A stretch of 64,000 nucleotides of DNA from the NCBI GenBank assembly GCA_036023115.1, contig JAYKKT010000064.1, positions 3,849,001 to 3,913,000 on the forward strand, given 5' to 3'. Positions 22,160 through 34,031 of the stretch are shown piece by piece. How positions within the stretch are numbered: position 1 is the stretch's first letter; each line of letters starts with the position of its first letter. The notes under the pieces are model-generated. The model did no database searches. It was given only the letters and a program-made list of their open reading frames with translations, and had not been told where the DNA came from. The position numbers were made by a program, and so were the translations under genes. This DNA is from Brasenia schreberi. Its lineage: Eukaryota > Streptophyta > Magnoliopsida > Nymphaeales > Cabombaceae.

Positions 22160-23900
22160 TTTGTGATTACTGATAGATCCGGTAATCGGAACAAGAGGTA
22201 CGAGCAAATTCATCCTATGAGTTTTCTCCTTTTTTCGTATGAGCAATGAAGAAAGAAATGATAAGAGAAGAGGTGATGATAGAGATTTGGAGGAAGGGAT
22301 GGTTTTGCGTGACATCTATTTGGCAGGACATCTGTGAGTTGAAGGTCACCAATTCAATGCGTCGGGTTTGCGTATCGAGGATGCCTCTGCTGAACCCAGC
22401 TTGCCTGATTTTCTTCACATAAAACTGCTGTTAATATATATATCAATTGCATCCTTAAGGAGTAACTTGTTCATTGACTTCCTCTCCAAACTTAAGCATA
22501 ATTTTCCATCACTATCATATGAGAATAGGATGCAGCCAATCAGCTGAAGAGGGTATGCCGAGACAGTATTGTGATAGGATGCAGCCAATCAGCTGAAGAG
22601 GGGATAGGCGGTGGTTACCTAATCCGAGTAATTACCAGCAACGATCATGATATCACGGAGGTTAATCAACAGTGGAAACCATGACGGAGACTTTTTTCGT
22701 GAACTTCATTCTCTATTTACATTTGCCTATGATTCCGAGTTTTGTGTTTAACCTGTACGATTGGGTTTATTTTTTGCAGTTCAAAAGACTGGTCTTGTAG
22801 GTTAGACTTGAAACAACTCCTTTCTCTCCATAACCTTTTGTATTGTGGAAATTGCTATTCAAAGGATTTTTTCCCCATATAGCATCAAAGAACAGTTCTC
22901 TTTTCCTTTTTTGTTTGACATTTGGTCAGTAGTAACTTGTTTGTTTTGTTGAATCATTTTAAAATTGTGTGCTTTCTTTGTTTTAAAACCTAAGAATTAA
23001 ATGGTTCTGTGATGTTAACATCTCTTATCAGTTGGTTTTTGTGTTTCTTTTGCCTGTTTAGAGCTATAACCATAAAATGTGGGTCATACATGGAGGCATG
23101 TATGTTTCACTGTATGGGGTGTGGCAGCTACTTCTCATAGTAGGTGAAACGATCGCTTCATCTCCTTTAAATGTGGATGAAAAGTCCAAACTGGCAGCAT
23201 TGAGTCATTGACCCTCATCATGTATAAACTTTTCTTATTTTTCCTTCAAACTGCAGCCACACACACTAATAAGCGTGAGTTGATTAATTTGTAACCTGAG
23301 CTGAGTAATCAAACTAGTTTTATCTTGACTCCGAATATGAGGACAATATCCATCTGTGGACCCTGTGATGAACCTTACCAGTTTGCTAAGCCATGCAAAT
23401 TTGTTGTCTTCATTTTATGTTTGATTTCTCAACTGTGTTACTATCATGTTTGTTTCACTTCCCGAAAATTGCCTGGCAACAATAGGATATGTGATTGTTT
23501 TATTACCTTGAATCTTCTTATATGTTAGCAACTCTTCTTTTTTGTCTGTGTTGGCAGTGACATTGGCTTACTAAATGTAACCCAAATTTTAATCTATCTA
23601 AAGCGTATTTTGTGAACTGTGCTGTGCCATATGATGTTTTTGTTGGTTAACTGTGTAAGTTCACTAGCATGTTTTCCAAGTACTTCATCATCAACCATTT
23701 TGTGTTCTTTTAACTTGCAGGCTTCTTCAGATGTCGTCATCCTGACATTTGGTAACTTTTTCCCCAGTCTCTCCGAGTCAATTTTGTCGTTTGGTAGTGA
23801 CTATTCATGCACTACTTCAAACTTTGGTATGCAAGACCCTTATTGTTAAGCTTTGGAACTCATTTTTTCTCGTTGATTCTTTTGGGGGAACAAAGCAAAC
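22160..23900. other. Intergenic, mostly unique sequence
   Basis: No gene supported. A 49-bp-period duplication of ATAGGATGCAGCCAATCAGC occurs at 22525-22553 and 22574-22602. The rest is T-rich and may include the old 3' flank of the PRL1 copy. Confidence 0.4.
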
Positions 23901-23902
23901 TC

Positions 23903-24147
23903 TGTCCATGTAAGAACTCCGTCCATGTAAGGATTACCCTTGCATAACTCCGCCCATGTAAGGATTACCCTTGCATGGCTGGTCCCAAGCCCGGATAAAA
24001 GAGGGTTGTGTTAGGCTTTTGACATTCAGCGTAAAACTTTGTCCAACTTATCTACCTTGTACAAATTATGATAGAACTTTGTGAAAACAAAGAATCCATG
24101 TAGCCGACCCCATCTAGTATGGGAAAAGGCTTAGTTGTTGTTTGTAT
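23903..24147 (+). mobile_element. Short LINE derivative: 5' leader joined to 3' tail
   Basis: The segment starts with tandem copies of the LINE 5' end (CTCCGTCCATGTAAGGATTA at 23918, and again 31 bases later at 23949). It continues through the leader phrase GGTCCCAAGCCCGGATAAA and ACAAATTATG. It then passes directly to the LINE 3' end, GAAAACAAAGAATCCATGTA, CCGACCCCATCTAGTATGG and a TTG-rich tail at 24131-24142. All coding sequence is missing. Compare the full copy at 61963. No target-site duplication was found. Confidence 0.75.
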
Positions 24148-24374
24148 CATATGAAAATAGATACTAGGGACATTTAAAGCTTGTATGCTGATGTGTGTGA
24201 CTAAGTGCATGCACAAATTGAGATTAAAATTTTGCAGAGAACTGGAGTTTGGGTTATGTCAAAGTGGTCAGGTTTGCTAGGGTTTTAATAACACAAGTTT
24301 CAACACCTGGCCGGTATATGCTGCCAATAGTGCTTTATGAAAATCTATACTGCGATCCATGTCTTAATTATGAT

Positions 24375-24549
24375 TATATAGAATGAGTTAAAGCTCGGAT
24401 AAAAGAGAAGGGTTGCGTTAGGCTACTGACAACCACTTATCTACTATGATTCTACAAATTATCGGCTATGTGAAAACAAAGAATCTATGTAACGACTCCT
24501 AATATAGGAAAAGGCTTAGTAAAGGCTTAGTTGTATATAGAATAAATTA
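24375..24549 (+). mobile_element. Second short LINE derivative with 16-bp TSD
   Basis: The element (24391-24533) has the LINE 5' leader phrase GCTCGGATAAAAGAG, then CTGACAACC, ACAAATTAT and, without any coding part, GTGAAAACAAAGAATCTATG to the TTAGTTG tail. Flanks TATATAGAATGAGTTA (24375-24390) and TATATAGAATAAATTA (24534-24549) match at 14 of 16 bases. The 5'-to-3' junction lies in the same place as in 23903-24147, so both may come from one progenitor. Confidence 0.78.
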
Positions 24550-24726
24550 GCATTCAAAAACTGTGTACTGGGTATTTGTCATATATGATCCAGTATGGCA
24601 TTTCTCGTGGCAGGTCCATTAGGATCCGTATCCATCATAAGCTGGATCTGTACCTGGACCTTCCTGGGATGAGGCCAGGTTCGATCTGTTCGGCAAGCAA
24701 GGGGCATAGTTAGAAATTATCAAACT

Positions 24727-24830
24727 TTACAATGGGGGAGGGTGAAACCGGATGCATGCCCCAGTATTGGAATCATGACCTTCAACTTGTAAGTTGACAC
24801 CCAAGCCAGGTGATCCATTGCTTTTTGTGC
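24727..24830 (-). mobile_element. tRNA-derived SINE
   Basis: On the minus strand the A box region GGATCACCTGGCTTGGG is at about 24803-24819 and a worn B box (GGTCATGATTCCAATAC) at about 24765-24781. The 3' part CCCCCATTGTA matches the copy at 8738. Confidence 0.65.
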
Positions 24831-24870
24831 TACTCTTTTCTTGTGTTCATACGTGTCTGTACGTGCCCAA

Positions 24871-25021
24871 ATTATCGTGTCATGGCACCTAGGGCTTTAG
24901 TTCAATGACAGGGCGCTCTAGTGCTGTTTCTGCTGGTGGGGAGTTCAAGTCTCAGTGGGTGCATGGTGTGTGTTAGGCCTTGGCCTCCAACTTTAATAAA
25001 AAAGATTATGGTGTCATGGCA
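24871..25021 (+). mobile_element. tRNA-derived SINE (Au-like) with 17-bp TSD
   Basis: The element at 24888-25004 carries the A box TTTAGTTCAATGACAGGGCG (24896-24915) and the B box GGGGAGTTCAAGTCTCAG. The downstream part, TTAGGCCTTGGCCTCC, ends in an A-rich tail. The flanks ATTATCGTGTCATGGCA (24871-24887) and ATTATGGTGTCATGGCA (25005-25021) differ by one base and form the target-site duplication. Confidence 0.85.
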
Positions 25022-26159
25022 TGTGCATAGATGTCTCATGTGACACGGACACAACATAGACAACAAGTAAAAGATGACGTGCTGGGCCTACTAGTAAGAA
25101 TGTTGATTATTCCTTTTAGAGGACGTAATTTTCAACAGAAATATGCATGTTAAGACATCTTTATTCTAACAAGAAAAGTAATGTCTGTGGCAGGGGCATA
25201 ATTTGATATTGAATCCTGAAATTAGCATACTCGAGTCGTGTTACCTACCTCACGTGTCCTTGCGTCCCCTCATAAACCACTTGAGAGATGATGTTGACAC
25301 GTAAACTATGGTTCTAAACTAAACTCTCTTCATTGTCAGTCCTAGCCCGGATAAAGAAAAAGGAATGTGTTAGGTAGCGGAGGGTCAACATGTAGTGTTT
25401 TAAAGGATGGACTTTTTTTTAGTATGAATCCCGTCGGATTTTATCCAAACTCCAAAGTCAAGCATCTTGGGCGAGAATATTACTAAAATATGTGACTTTA
25501 TGTACCCTCTAATAAAACACCACTTGGTGGAGGACAAGTCTTAGGTAAGGAAAGGTAAGGCACAAAACACTATCTAGAAAAATGCCCAACTCACATTAAT
25601 AATTTGAACCATGTGTGCGTGTTTGGTCTCAATGGGAGGCTCATGCCTCGACCAGATTGCCAAATGTATTTGATCATTTAAGATATTGTTTGCCAAAAAA
25701 AGCTCGATGTGCTCTTTTTATTAAGCTTTTCTCCCTCAAAGCACTCGCAAAGGGAAGCCATATGGTGCTGTGATGTATAAATTTAGCCAAACATAGATCT
25801 TTTCTTCAGCCAGCTTCCCACTAGTCTGAAGTTTGCACTTCCTTCTTCGAGCCACCTGATTGAACTTCATTCAATAGCTCTAATTTGATCAGAAAAGAGA
25901 AAAAAAAGAAGCTGCAAGTTCTATTCTTTTATTTAAAAAAAATACAGAAAGCTGCATACCATTGGATTTAACCGATTCATGCATCTTCTCACCATCGCTG
26001 GAATCCGGCCACTGCCATCATCGTGCTGGTGCTGGGCACAGCTCTCTCTCTCTCTCTCATACCTTGCCGCAATCCGGCCATTACCACAGCAAGACATGAT
26101 TGGACAATATTCTTTGGTTTTTAGAAGGTGGTGGTGGATCATTTGAAACAACCATCGAA
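25022..26159. other. Intergenic with an old LINE leader fragment
   Basis: At about 25338-25380 AGCCCGGATAAAGAAAAAGG followed by TGTGTTAGGTAG resembles the LINE 5' leader. A CT run lies at about 26042-26058. Otherwise no gene or family is recognised. Confidence 0.4.
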
Positions 26160-26245
26160 AAAAAAGGTAGCCCCAAGGTTTGGTATTGAATTCATGACCT
26201 TCAACTTGTGAGTTGACCCACTTGCTACGTGAGGTATCGCTCATT
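26160..26245 (-). mobile_element. tRNA-derived SINE
   Basis: On the minus strand GCGATACCTCACGTAGCAAG (A box region, about 26219-26238) and AAGGTCATGAATTCAATACC (B box region, about 26183-26202) match the 8738 and 24727 copies. The B box has lost the GTTCGA core. Confidence 0.55.
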
Positions 26246-26559
26246 GTACCTCTTTTTTTCTTCTTCATTTTTGTAAGTGATGATCATGTTGTTTTTGGTG
26301 CAGGTAGGTGCATTTTTTTTCAGCTTCTACCTTTTGTTCCTCTTTCCTCCCCGGCTGTGTCAAATCTGCAGTTTGTGCTCGGGCTCTGCAAGAACCTCAT
26401 GGAATCTTGATCGCCCCCACAAACAGCAATCTAAGATAAAAAATAACAAATTCACAGGTGCAGTAATTAAGTCATCCTAGCACCTACTGTTATTTCTTTG
26501 ATCCACACTTGGCACCAAACTGCAAGAATATCAATCTGTCGTTTGTGCTCTACAACAAC

Positions 26560-26672
26560 AACCCACAAGCTCACCTGGCTGGGCTCTCGGCTTGCATGAT
26601 TTTGGCCGCGGAGTTCGACTTCTGGGGCATGCGTACGTGGCTTTGGCGTCCCGCTGTAACCAAAAAGAAAAG
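26560..26672 (+). mobile_element. tRNA-derived SINE
   Basis: The A box CAAGCTCACCTGGCTGGGC (26566-26584) and the B box GCGGAGTTCGACTTCTGG (26608-26625) are clear, and the element ends CCCGCTGTAACCAAAAAG. It is the best-preserved copy of the CACCTGG subfamily. Diverged similar flank text occurs at 26415-26470 and 26683-26735, perhaps from nested insertion. Confidence 0.75.
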
Positions 26673-27749
26673 AAAAAACCAAAAACAGCAACCTAAGTCC
26701 AAAACTAGGAAAATCACGGCTGCATCATGTTAATAATACCGTTGCTACTTGACATCTTTCTTCCTTTCATTCTAGGACTCGGTCGGATCCAAAACAAAGA
26801 AAATTATGAGTGCATGTTTCTTCTTTTCTATGCATATGGTGGAATTGTGCATGCCAATCAAACAAGGAGCCTTCTAATGGCATATAGATAGCGCAACGGA
26901 AGGTGCAGATGCACCATCCCCACACTTTATGATCAGTGGATTACAGGCCTGAAAGCATCCCCCTTCAGTAGAATTCAAGAGATTTCCGGCGGTTTTCTCT
27001 AGTGAGTGATCAAGACAAAACCCAAGAAATTCGTTCCTTTCAAGATGGTAGTGGAACAAAAACAGTGCCACTGCAGGATGGAACAAGAACCGTCGACAAA
27101 TCCCATTTTCCTACCAGAGCTGCCACTGAACAACAGTATCAGCCACCCTCCTTATATTACGCGCAAATCCTCCCAACCACAGACCATCACTGTCCCTCGA
27201 CAACCGCTTCTTCTGCTGAGAGAATACTTTGTTTCATAGTATGCCAAAATAATCAGATATTGTGGAGTTGATTCTTCATCTGCATTCACGTCCACCCTCT
27301 CTTGAATATCTGAAGCAGATATGCTTGATATGCCTAATGAAAGATTGCCACCTTCCTGCACCAAAACATGCATGTGTTTCTTCTAACGCCCTATTGAAAG
27401 TCATCGGTTATAGCTTGCAGATATTCACAACAATTAGATTGTAAAAGTAGCATGTTTATCTTGTATTTTTTCTTCGAGAGGGAATGTTTCTGGTTTAAAC
27501 TTTGCATCTATGATTTTCATGCAGAACCCTACGGGCCCATTGACGCCACCCGCGGTGCAAGGGAGAGACTGATTGCTCTTTTTGGATTTTGTAAAAACTG
27601 CTGCATTTAGAGGCACGAAAATGGAAGGTCTATTGATTGTCCTAACGGAGTAAATCTTAAACACGATTAACGAAACACCACCAAAAAGGAAGCTCTCACT
27701 TGCTTCGCTCCATACACCTCTGCTACCTCTCTATACATGCAAACCGTGC

Positions 27750-27751
<2 letters not shown>
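26673..27751. other. Intergenic upstream of MADS gene
   Basis: No supported gene; small ORFs overlap on both strands without domains. The stretch includes the promoter of the MADS gene, in which I see no confident TATA box. Confidence 0.4.

Positions 27752-27797
<46 letters not shown>
27752..27797. repeat. (CT)n tract in the leader of the MADS gene
   Basis: About 23 CT dinucleotides end nine bases before the MADS ATG. Read in frame from an upstream ATG at 27737 they give a Leu-Ser run, which I treat as untranslated leader. CT/GA tracts are common in plant core promoters and can bind BBR/BPC proteins (inference). Confidence 0.85.
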
Positions 27798-27799
<2 letters not shown>

Positions 27800-27805
27800 G
27801 GATTC

Positions 27806-28615
27806 ATGGGGAAGCCAAGCAACAACAGCGGCAGTGGGGGAGGGAAGTCGAGGTTGGGGAGGCAGAAGATCGAAATCAAGAGGATTGCGAGCGAGGAAGC
27901 CAGGCAAGTCTGCTTCTCCAAGCGAAGGAACGGACTCATCAAGAAAGCCGGAGAGCTCTGCATCCTCTGCGGTGCCGAGATCGCCATTATCGTTTTCTCG
28001 CCGGCCGGCAAAGCCTTCTCCTATGGCGACCCCTCCGTTGACTCCGTGATCCATCGCTTCTTCCACCCTTCCTCTCCGTCTTCCTCTTCCCCGGCCGTGC
28101 AGCCGGACCCCCGCCGAGCCATAGTCGTCGACGAACTCAACCACCAACACGACGAGCTCGTCCGCCAGATCGAAGTCGAGAAGAGACGCCGAGAGGCATT
28201 GCAAAGGGAGCATCAGCGCCATGGAAGAAGTGGGATTTGGGACGCAGATTTCGGCGAGATGACGGTCGACGAGATGAGGGAGTTCGCGGGAGTCTTAGAG
28301 GAGATGAGATCTGCTCTAGCTAAGCGCGCAGAGGAGCTCATGATGGGCATGGCTTTCAATAACGTCCCCCAGAACACTGCCATGCATCATCACCATTATC
28401 GTCAACTTGCTTCCACTCACCCTTCTTCGTCCTCTATTCCCTTTCTACATTCTTGCTTCAACAATAACTCTTTGACGAATATCCCTATTACTAACAGTCA
28501 CAACTTCATGGGGAGCTCTATGCGTCATGGTGCAATGGTTATTGGCGGTGAGTATTACCTTAACAATCATACTGGCCCTTTCAATCCGCTTGATTTCTCC
28601 AAATATGATTTGTGA
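27806..28615 (+). CDS. Type I (M-alpha) MADS-box factor, AGL62-like
   Basis: This is a nuclear DNA-binding protein. Type I M-alpha members such as AGL61/AGL62 act in the central cell and endosperm (family knowledge). The single exon encodes 269 residues. The MADS domain spans about residues 17-75: GRQKIEIKRI, the core FSKRRNGLIKKAGELC and IVFSPAGKAFSYGDPSV, with the D-S-V-I-H-R-F extension typical of the AGL62 group. A charged helix rich in Glu and Arg follows (about 105-180), then a His/Ser/Asn-rich tail ending DFSKYDL. There is no K domain and no intron, as expected for type I. I start at 27806 because the upstream in-frame ATG (27737) only adds Leu-Ser repeats. The frame is intact. Confidence 0.93.
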   Translation: MGKPSNNSGSGGGKSRLGRQKIEIKRIASEEARQVCFSKRRNGLIKKAGELCILCGAEIAIIVFSPAGKAFSYGDPSVDSVIHRFFHPSSPSSSSPAVQPDPRRAIVVDELNHQHDELVRQIEVEKRRREALQREHQRHGRSGIWDADFGEMTVDEMREFAGVLEEMRSALAKRAEELMMGMAFNNVPQNTAMHHHHYRQLASTHPSSSSIPFLHSCFNNNSLTNIPITNSHNFMGSSMRHGAMVIGGEYYLNNHTGPFNPLDFSKYDL

Positions 28616-28911
28616 GTCACCATTGGTGAAGTTCTTGGGCGACTAATTGAGGATCATGGTCTAGTTTGTACAGAAGGCAAAAGGTTGCAGGACTTCAACA
28701 ATTTCTTTGCTAGATTGATTAATTTTACGGGTTTAATTTCGTTTGGTCTCTGGTGAGGGAACTAGAGATAGTAGCAGTTATCAGTGTCTTGACCTACAAG
28801 TTGCATGAACTTGTATGAAGATGATTAAGACGTAGTTTGGATAATTTCTTTGTGAAACTTGGTTGATTATATTTAAATGTCTTTGATACTATTTTCTTGT
28901 AAAATGGTATC

Positions 28912-28917
28912 AATAAA
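28912..28917 (+). terminator. Polyadenylation signal of MADS gene
   Basis: AATAAA about 300 bases after the stop codon, in a T-rich region. It is a plausible near-upstream element for polyadenylation; motif only. Confidence 0.4.
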
Positions 28918-29136
28918 TTTTATTCTTGAACTCAATTTGTATATTCACGAACGGGAGTTGACTTAGATGTGTGGAATTCTTTAGAATTTGTTGTTGGTGT
29001 ATTATAAGAATCTGATGCGGGAGTAGCATAGAAGCTAGCCTCAGCAATATGGAAACGGTCCACCTTCATTCAATTGACATTGAGTAGCAAGGGCCAAATA
29101 GAATTGTTCTCTATCTCTGTGCCTCAATAATGGTGT

Positions 29137-29193
<57 letters not shown>

Positions 29194-30059
29194 ATCAAAG
29201 AAACCATGATTGAGGCAAACAATGCAACATCTTCGTTTAGAATAAAGGCCAATACAAATGGATGATCGGATGATTGATGTCAATGTCGGTGGGATTTCCA
29301 TGCGGGAAGGTGCAGGCACTCAGAGCAGAGAGAATAAGGGCCAATGCAGCATCTTCTCTCTTTCTCTATATCTATGCGGGAAGGTGCAGGCAAACCTTAT
29401 AGATTTTGGTTCCCCAGCAATTCCGTTTTGTATGTGTATTTCCCGGTGTTTCTGTCAAAAGAGTTCATATGGGGATTGCCACCGGCAGTAGGAGCAGAGA
29501 ATATGACACTGAAATTCATCTTTCTGTCATCGGAAACAAAGCCTGCTTCAAGTGCTAGTAGCTACTAGCGGTAGTATAGCAAGGGAGAGATGCGGGGTTT
29601 ACTGCACCCAAATTATGTTTAGACAAGGAAAAGCCTTAGTATTATCAAATTGTGGTCAACCATTTCATTTTTGATAATCTGAACAAAGTTGATAGATACT
29701 GCACCATATTTTAATGCAGATAATATGCAATCTTATACGATTGGAACAGTTGAAAAGCTAATAAATCTTATGTTTTCTTGCCCCTAAACAATATATATAA
29801 ACTTAAATTAATCATCCTAACCACAGATTTCATCACTATCGCGCCCTGCAGCACAGTTTCAATTTGACTTTGCTAAACCAAAACAGAGTCTTATCCTGCA
29901 CTAAGTTTTTCTGTTCCATGGCCCATACCAAGCCCAGAGAAAGGAGAAGGGTGTTTGTAGGAGAAGGGTGGTAGGTAGGTAAACATGACTGGTTCATACC
30001 TATGGTTCAACCTGTAAGAGAACAGGTCTTGAACTATTCAAAACCATAACCGGACAAAC
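28918..30059. other. Intergenic with (TA)n microsatellite
   Basis: TA repeats occupy 29140-29191. GCGGGAAGGTGCAGGCA occurs twice (about 29303 and 29377), a short local duplication. At 29925-29985 AGCCCAGAGAAAGGAGAAGG with GTAGGTAGG may be a worn LINE leader. No gene. Confidence 0.45.
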
Positions 30060-30360
30060 CCTAACAGAGCCATAACTGAACCTAGGAGTCCCTCGGTTCC
30101 GTTATGGTTTATGACTTGGAAACCAAATTGGAACTGTAATCAGATAAGTGGTTGCGAAACATCTAAACCAAACATGTTCTATAAAAAAAACTCAACCTAT
30201 ATAGACGAAACAGAAACAGAAACTGAAGGAATCAACAGCATTGGGACCAAAACCCGAACCAGAAAAGTGCCGGTTTGGTTACGGCTCCAAGATTTGGGTG
30301 AATCCGAACAGTCAATTTGATACCACCGATTCCAGTTTACCCGAAACCGGCCATGTCAAG
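30060..30360. repeat. Dispersed GGTTCC/AACCGG-rich repeat
   Basis: Contains AACCAAATTGGAAC, CCGGTTTGGTTACGG and TTCCAGTTTACCCGAAACCG, related to the repeats at 4885, 12980 and 58260. It ends GGCCATGTCAAGC, while the copy near 13020 begins with AGACATGGCAG; these could be the two ends of one element. Confidence 0.4.
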
Positions 30361-30928
30361 CATTACGTAGCCAGACGGTAAGATCTAGATCTTTTAGTGT
30401 GCATTCTTATATCTTGGTAAGATTTTATCAAAAGGGGATCTCAGTTTAGATTGCTTGATCGAGCGTAGGCTCGACCCAATTCATGAAGATTGATTAGCAG
30501 TTATTTATTCATCACAGACAACAGTTAGAGATTCCAATTTTAACAAGATTTTTATGTGTCGTTGTCGCGTAAATTTATGCCGGGAGCCTCATTGTCCTTC
30601 GCATATCATGTAGAAATTATAAACAAATAATGGCATTCTACTTTTGGATTGCTTATCATCTCAAGGAGAAGCAGAAAGAGCCACCCTCTCTTGGTTTATG
30701 GGTCGATTCAGAAAAGTTTTTAAGACGAAGGTCATGAGTTCCATACCCAGGCCGAGACGTACATAGAGTCAACCCCACCCCACCCCAGACCACAACCACC
30801 ACAACAACGATATTACGACTACTAATAATAATACCTCAAAGTGTGTAGCAAGCGTAAGGCTCATGACTTAATTTTATTTACAAGTTAAAAGGATGGTGGA
30901 TATTGTCATGCGTGCACAAACACACACA

Positions 30929-30931
<3 letters not shown>
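30361..30931. other. Intergenic, nothing firm
   Basis: At 30720-30775 AAGGTCATGAGTTCCATACC resembles a worn B box of the SINE family, but no A box is seen. No gene. Confidence 0.35.

Positions 30932-31009
<78 letters not shown>
30932..31009. repeat. (TA)n microsatellite
   Basis: About 39 uninterrupted TA units. Confidence 0.95.
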
Positions 31010-31010
<1 letters not shown>

Positions 31011-31260
31011 CATCATTCTCTAACATATGTGTACTCATTCTCACTTCACTTTTTACGGTATAAGTGTAATAAAGGTATAACTTTTTAAATAACTTCAAAA
31101 ATAAGAGGTAAATGTAAGATTTAGATGTGCGAAATTGCATGTTCAAGATTTATAAAAATTGAAACCATAACCAAACTGGGTGGTCTCCAACTCCAGCTTC
31201 AGCTGGTTTCTGGCCCGGTTAGGAACCATATATAGATAGATAGGTAGATGTGTGCTTGTT

Positions 31261-31291
<31 letters not shown>

Positions 31292-32220
31292 TGTGTGTGT
31301 GTGAGAGAGAGAGAAATGACATCAAAGCATAGCAAGATTTTGTTGTTTAGATTTCCTTATGGCTAATGATATTAGAAAAGGAAGTGTGATGTAATTAGAT
31401 TAGTTGCAGAGCAACATAGTTATACTCATATTCTTCTTTAATTTTTTTGGATACAGATATGGATAATGGAATGGCCATGGTGCAGACGTGAAAAACAAAG
31501 TTATGTATGTCCACCGGTAGAAATTAAGATCGGCGACAAATCATATATGAAAATATAGTCCATATCTCGAAAAATACATTTGGATACATCACCAAATCAT
31601 GCACATAAGAAAATTATCTGTTATCATCAAGAAAACATGTAAGGACTTGCATTAGTATAATTGAGTATTAATATGGATAAATTTTGAAAAAAGGATATTG
31701 TAAAATATGACATCTCTCCTTGCCATGGATGCTTTACACTGCTTCAATCCAACTGAGTTCTTCTACTACCTGCCAAAGATTTCTTGTAGTTGATGGTCTG
31801 AATAAATCAGGTAACAAGAAAAGAAAAAACAACAATAACTAATATTGTCTAGAATTCATGATAGACAAATCAAATATTTTATGCCTTTATTTGAGCTTCA
31901 GACCAACCATGCAACAATAACCTTTAGGGTAGAGTTAACAAAGGAAGAGAAACTACAAGTAAATATAAGTAATTCATAAACTAGTGAGTTCGAGTTTTCA
32001 ACAAGAATGTTTGGATCCAGAAGGCCCCAGAACCATATGTAATCTTGCTATGATAGATTTGCGATTGAAAGGGGTGAGCAAAAATCGATTATAACTCAAA
32101 AATAAATCCACCTGATCCAATTTTTTCAATTAGGTTTGATTTTTCAATGTTTGAGTTTAGTTTTGATTTTAAATTATAAAACAATTTAGTTATTTTGGTT
32201 ATGTTTGGTTTTGGAAGCAC
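31010..32220. other. Intergenic with (TA)n(GT)n(GA)n repeat
   Basis: A compound microsatellite at about 31261-31313 runs TA, then GT, then GA. Otherwise AT-rich sequence without a supported gene. Confidence 0.45.
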
Positions 32221-32331
32221 AATACCAAAGAATAATCAACACACATCAAGTTCTATAGAAACAAAGAATCCATATAGCCAATCCCATCTACGGAAAAGGC
32301 TTAGTAGTAGTTGTTGTTGTTAAATACCAAA
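32221..32331 (+). mobile_element. 5'-truncated RTE LINE tail with short TSD
   Basis: About 93 bases of the LINE 3' end (GAAACAAAGAATCCATATAG, CCAATCCCATCTACGG, AAAAGGCTTAG and a TTG tail at 32306-32320) lie between AATACCAAA at 32221-32229 and 32323-32331. Confidence 0.8.
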
Positions 32332-32859
32332 TATACCTTTTTTATTACATATGAAATAAGAAAGGTATATTTGATTTTGGGTTTGGTTCGACCTTTGGGC
32401 TTGAGTATGTGCATTTTAGTATTACAAAGAATCTATGTTTTAAACTACCTCGCATTTTATTATATAAATGAAGTATTAATTGTTAGAATTGATTGCATTA
32501 ATCTATTTGGATGAGATTCTGTTCTATGGCCTAAAATCCATCTTGTGTTTGAACCTTGACATGGGGTTTAGAAAGAATAAGTAATAATTGAAAACTGAAC
32601 CAAACCCACCAAACTTTTTAGTTCAGCTCGGTTACCTTATAGGTTTCTGTTTCAAATCTTGAATTCTCCCACAATTAGGTTTATGGTTATTTATGTCTCG
32701 TGCAACAGTGAAGCCAATAGAAAGTAAAACTATATATATTTTGCTTCTTGAATTAATTATACTTACAACCAGTAAAAATATACTTTTTATTTTTAAAATT
32801 CAAATCTTAATCATTCTTCTTTCAAATTTAATGACTAAGATCTGATTAAATATGCTTGT
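32332..32859. other. AT-rich intergenic
   Basis: No gene or repeat family recognised. Confidence 0.4.
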
Positions 32860-33240
32860 ACCGTGATGGCACCTAGCGCCATCCAACGGCTTTCATTTTC
32901 CCACAAATACATGGACACGGAAACTCACTCGAATATGATCTTTATTGCTTCAGCCCCAAGAGGGGCTTTTCATGGCGGAGATCCGGCGGTTACAACCACC
33001 AAGGGGTGACCACACAGCACCCAAGGGTGCAGCCCTGCTGCCCGGTGCCTTGGACGCCCAACTCACCCCCTTGCGGTACTCATGTAGCCCACTTATCACA
33101 AAGGTATATTCTAAACCCAAAACCTCTATGGGGCAGTAGGTCATGCCTCCCCGTAGCGTCGGGGTCATCTCACACATGCGCTCTCGCTCTGCGCTCTTCG
33201 CACTCTGCTCTAGCACCGTCGTTCATGGTTTGAGACAGTG
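32860..33240. other. GC-rich insert of unknown origin
   Basis: About 380 bases are clearly richer in GC than the AT-rich flanks, with phrases such as GGCGGAGATCCGGCGG, CCCAAGGGTGCAGCCC and CTCCCCGTAGCGTCGGGG. Open frames exist on both strands but none shows a domain. It could be an old LTR or part of another transposon; there are no paired ends I can see. Confidence 0.4.
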
Positions 33241-33874
<634 letters not shown>

Positions 33875-34031
33875 CAATAAAAGCAGAGCAAAGCGAGGGA
33901 ATCCTGGGAGACCGAACAAAACGTGACTTCTTCCTTCCAACCCAAAACAAATCCGAGAGAGAGAGAGAGAGAGTTCCGTTTCCCCTCTGCAATAGAGAAA
34001 ATACACCCTCCAACCTTTTATTCACTTCGCA

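Noticed and set aside
27737..27805. Upstream start of the MADS ORF giving a Leu-Ser leader
   Set aside because: The added residues are only the translated CT repeat. The next ATG starts a typical type I MADS N-terminus.
27731..28222. Minus-strand and alternative plus-strand ORFs over the MADS gene
   Set aside because: Shadows of the MADS coding sequence and of the CT tract; no family similarity.
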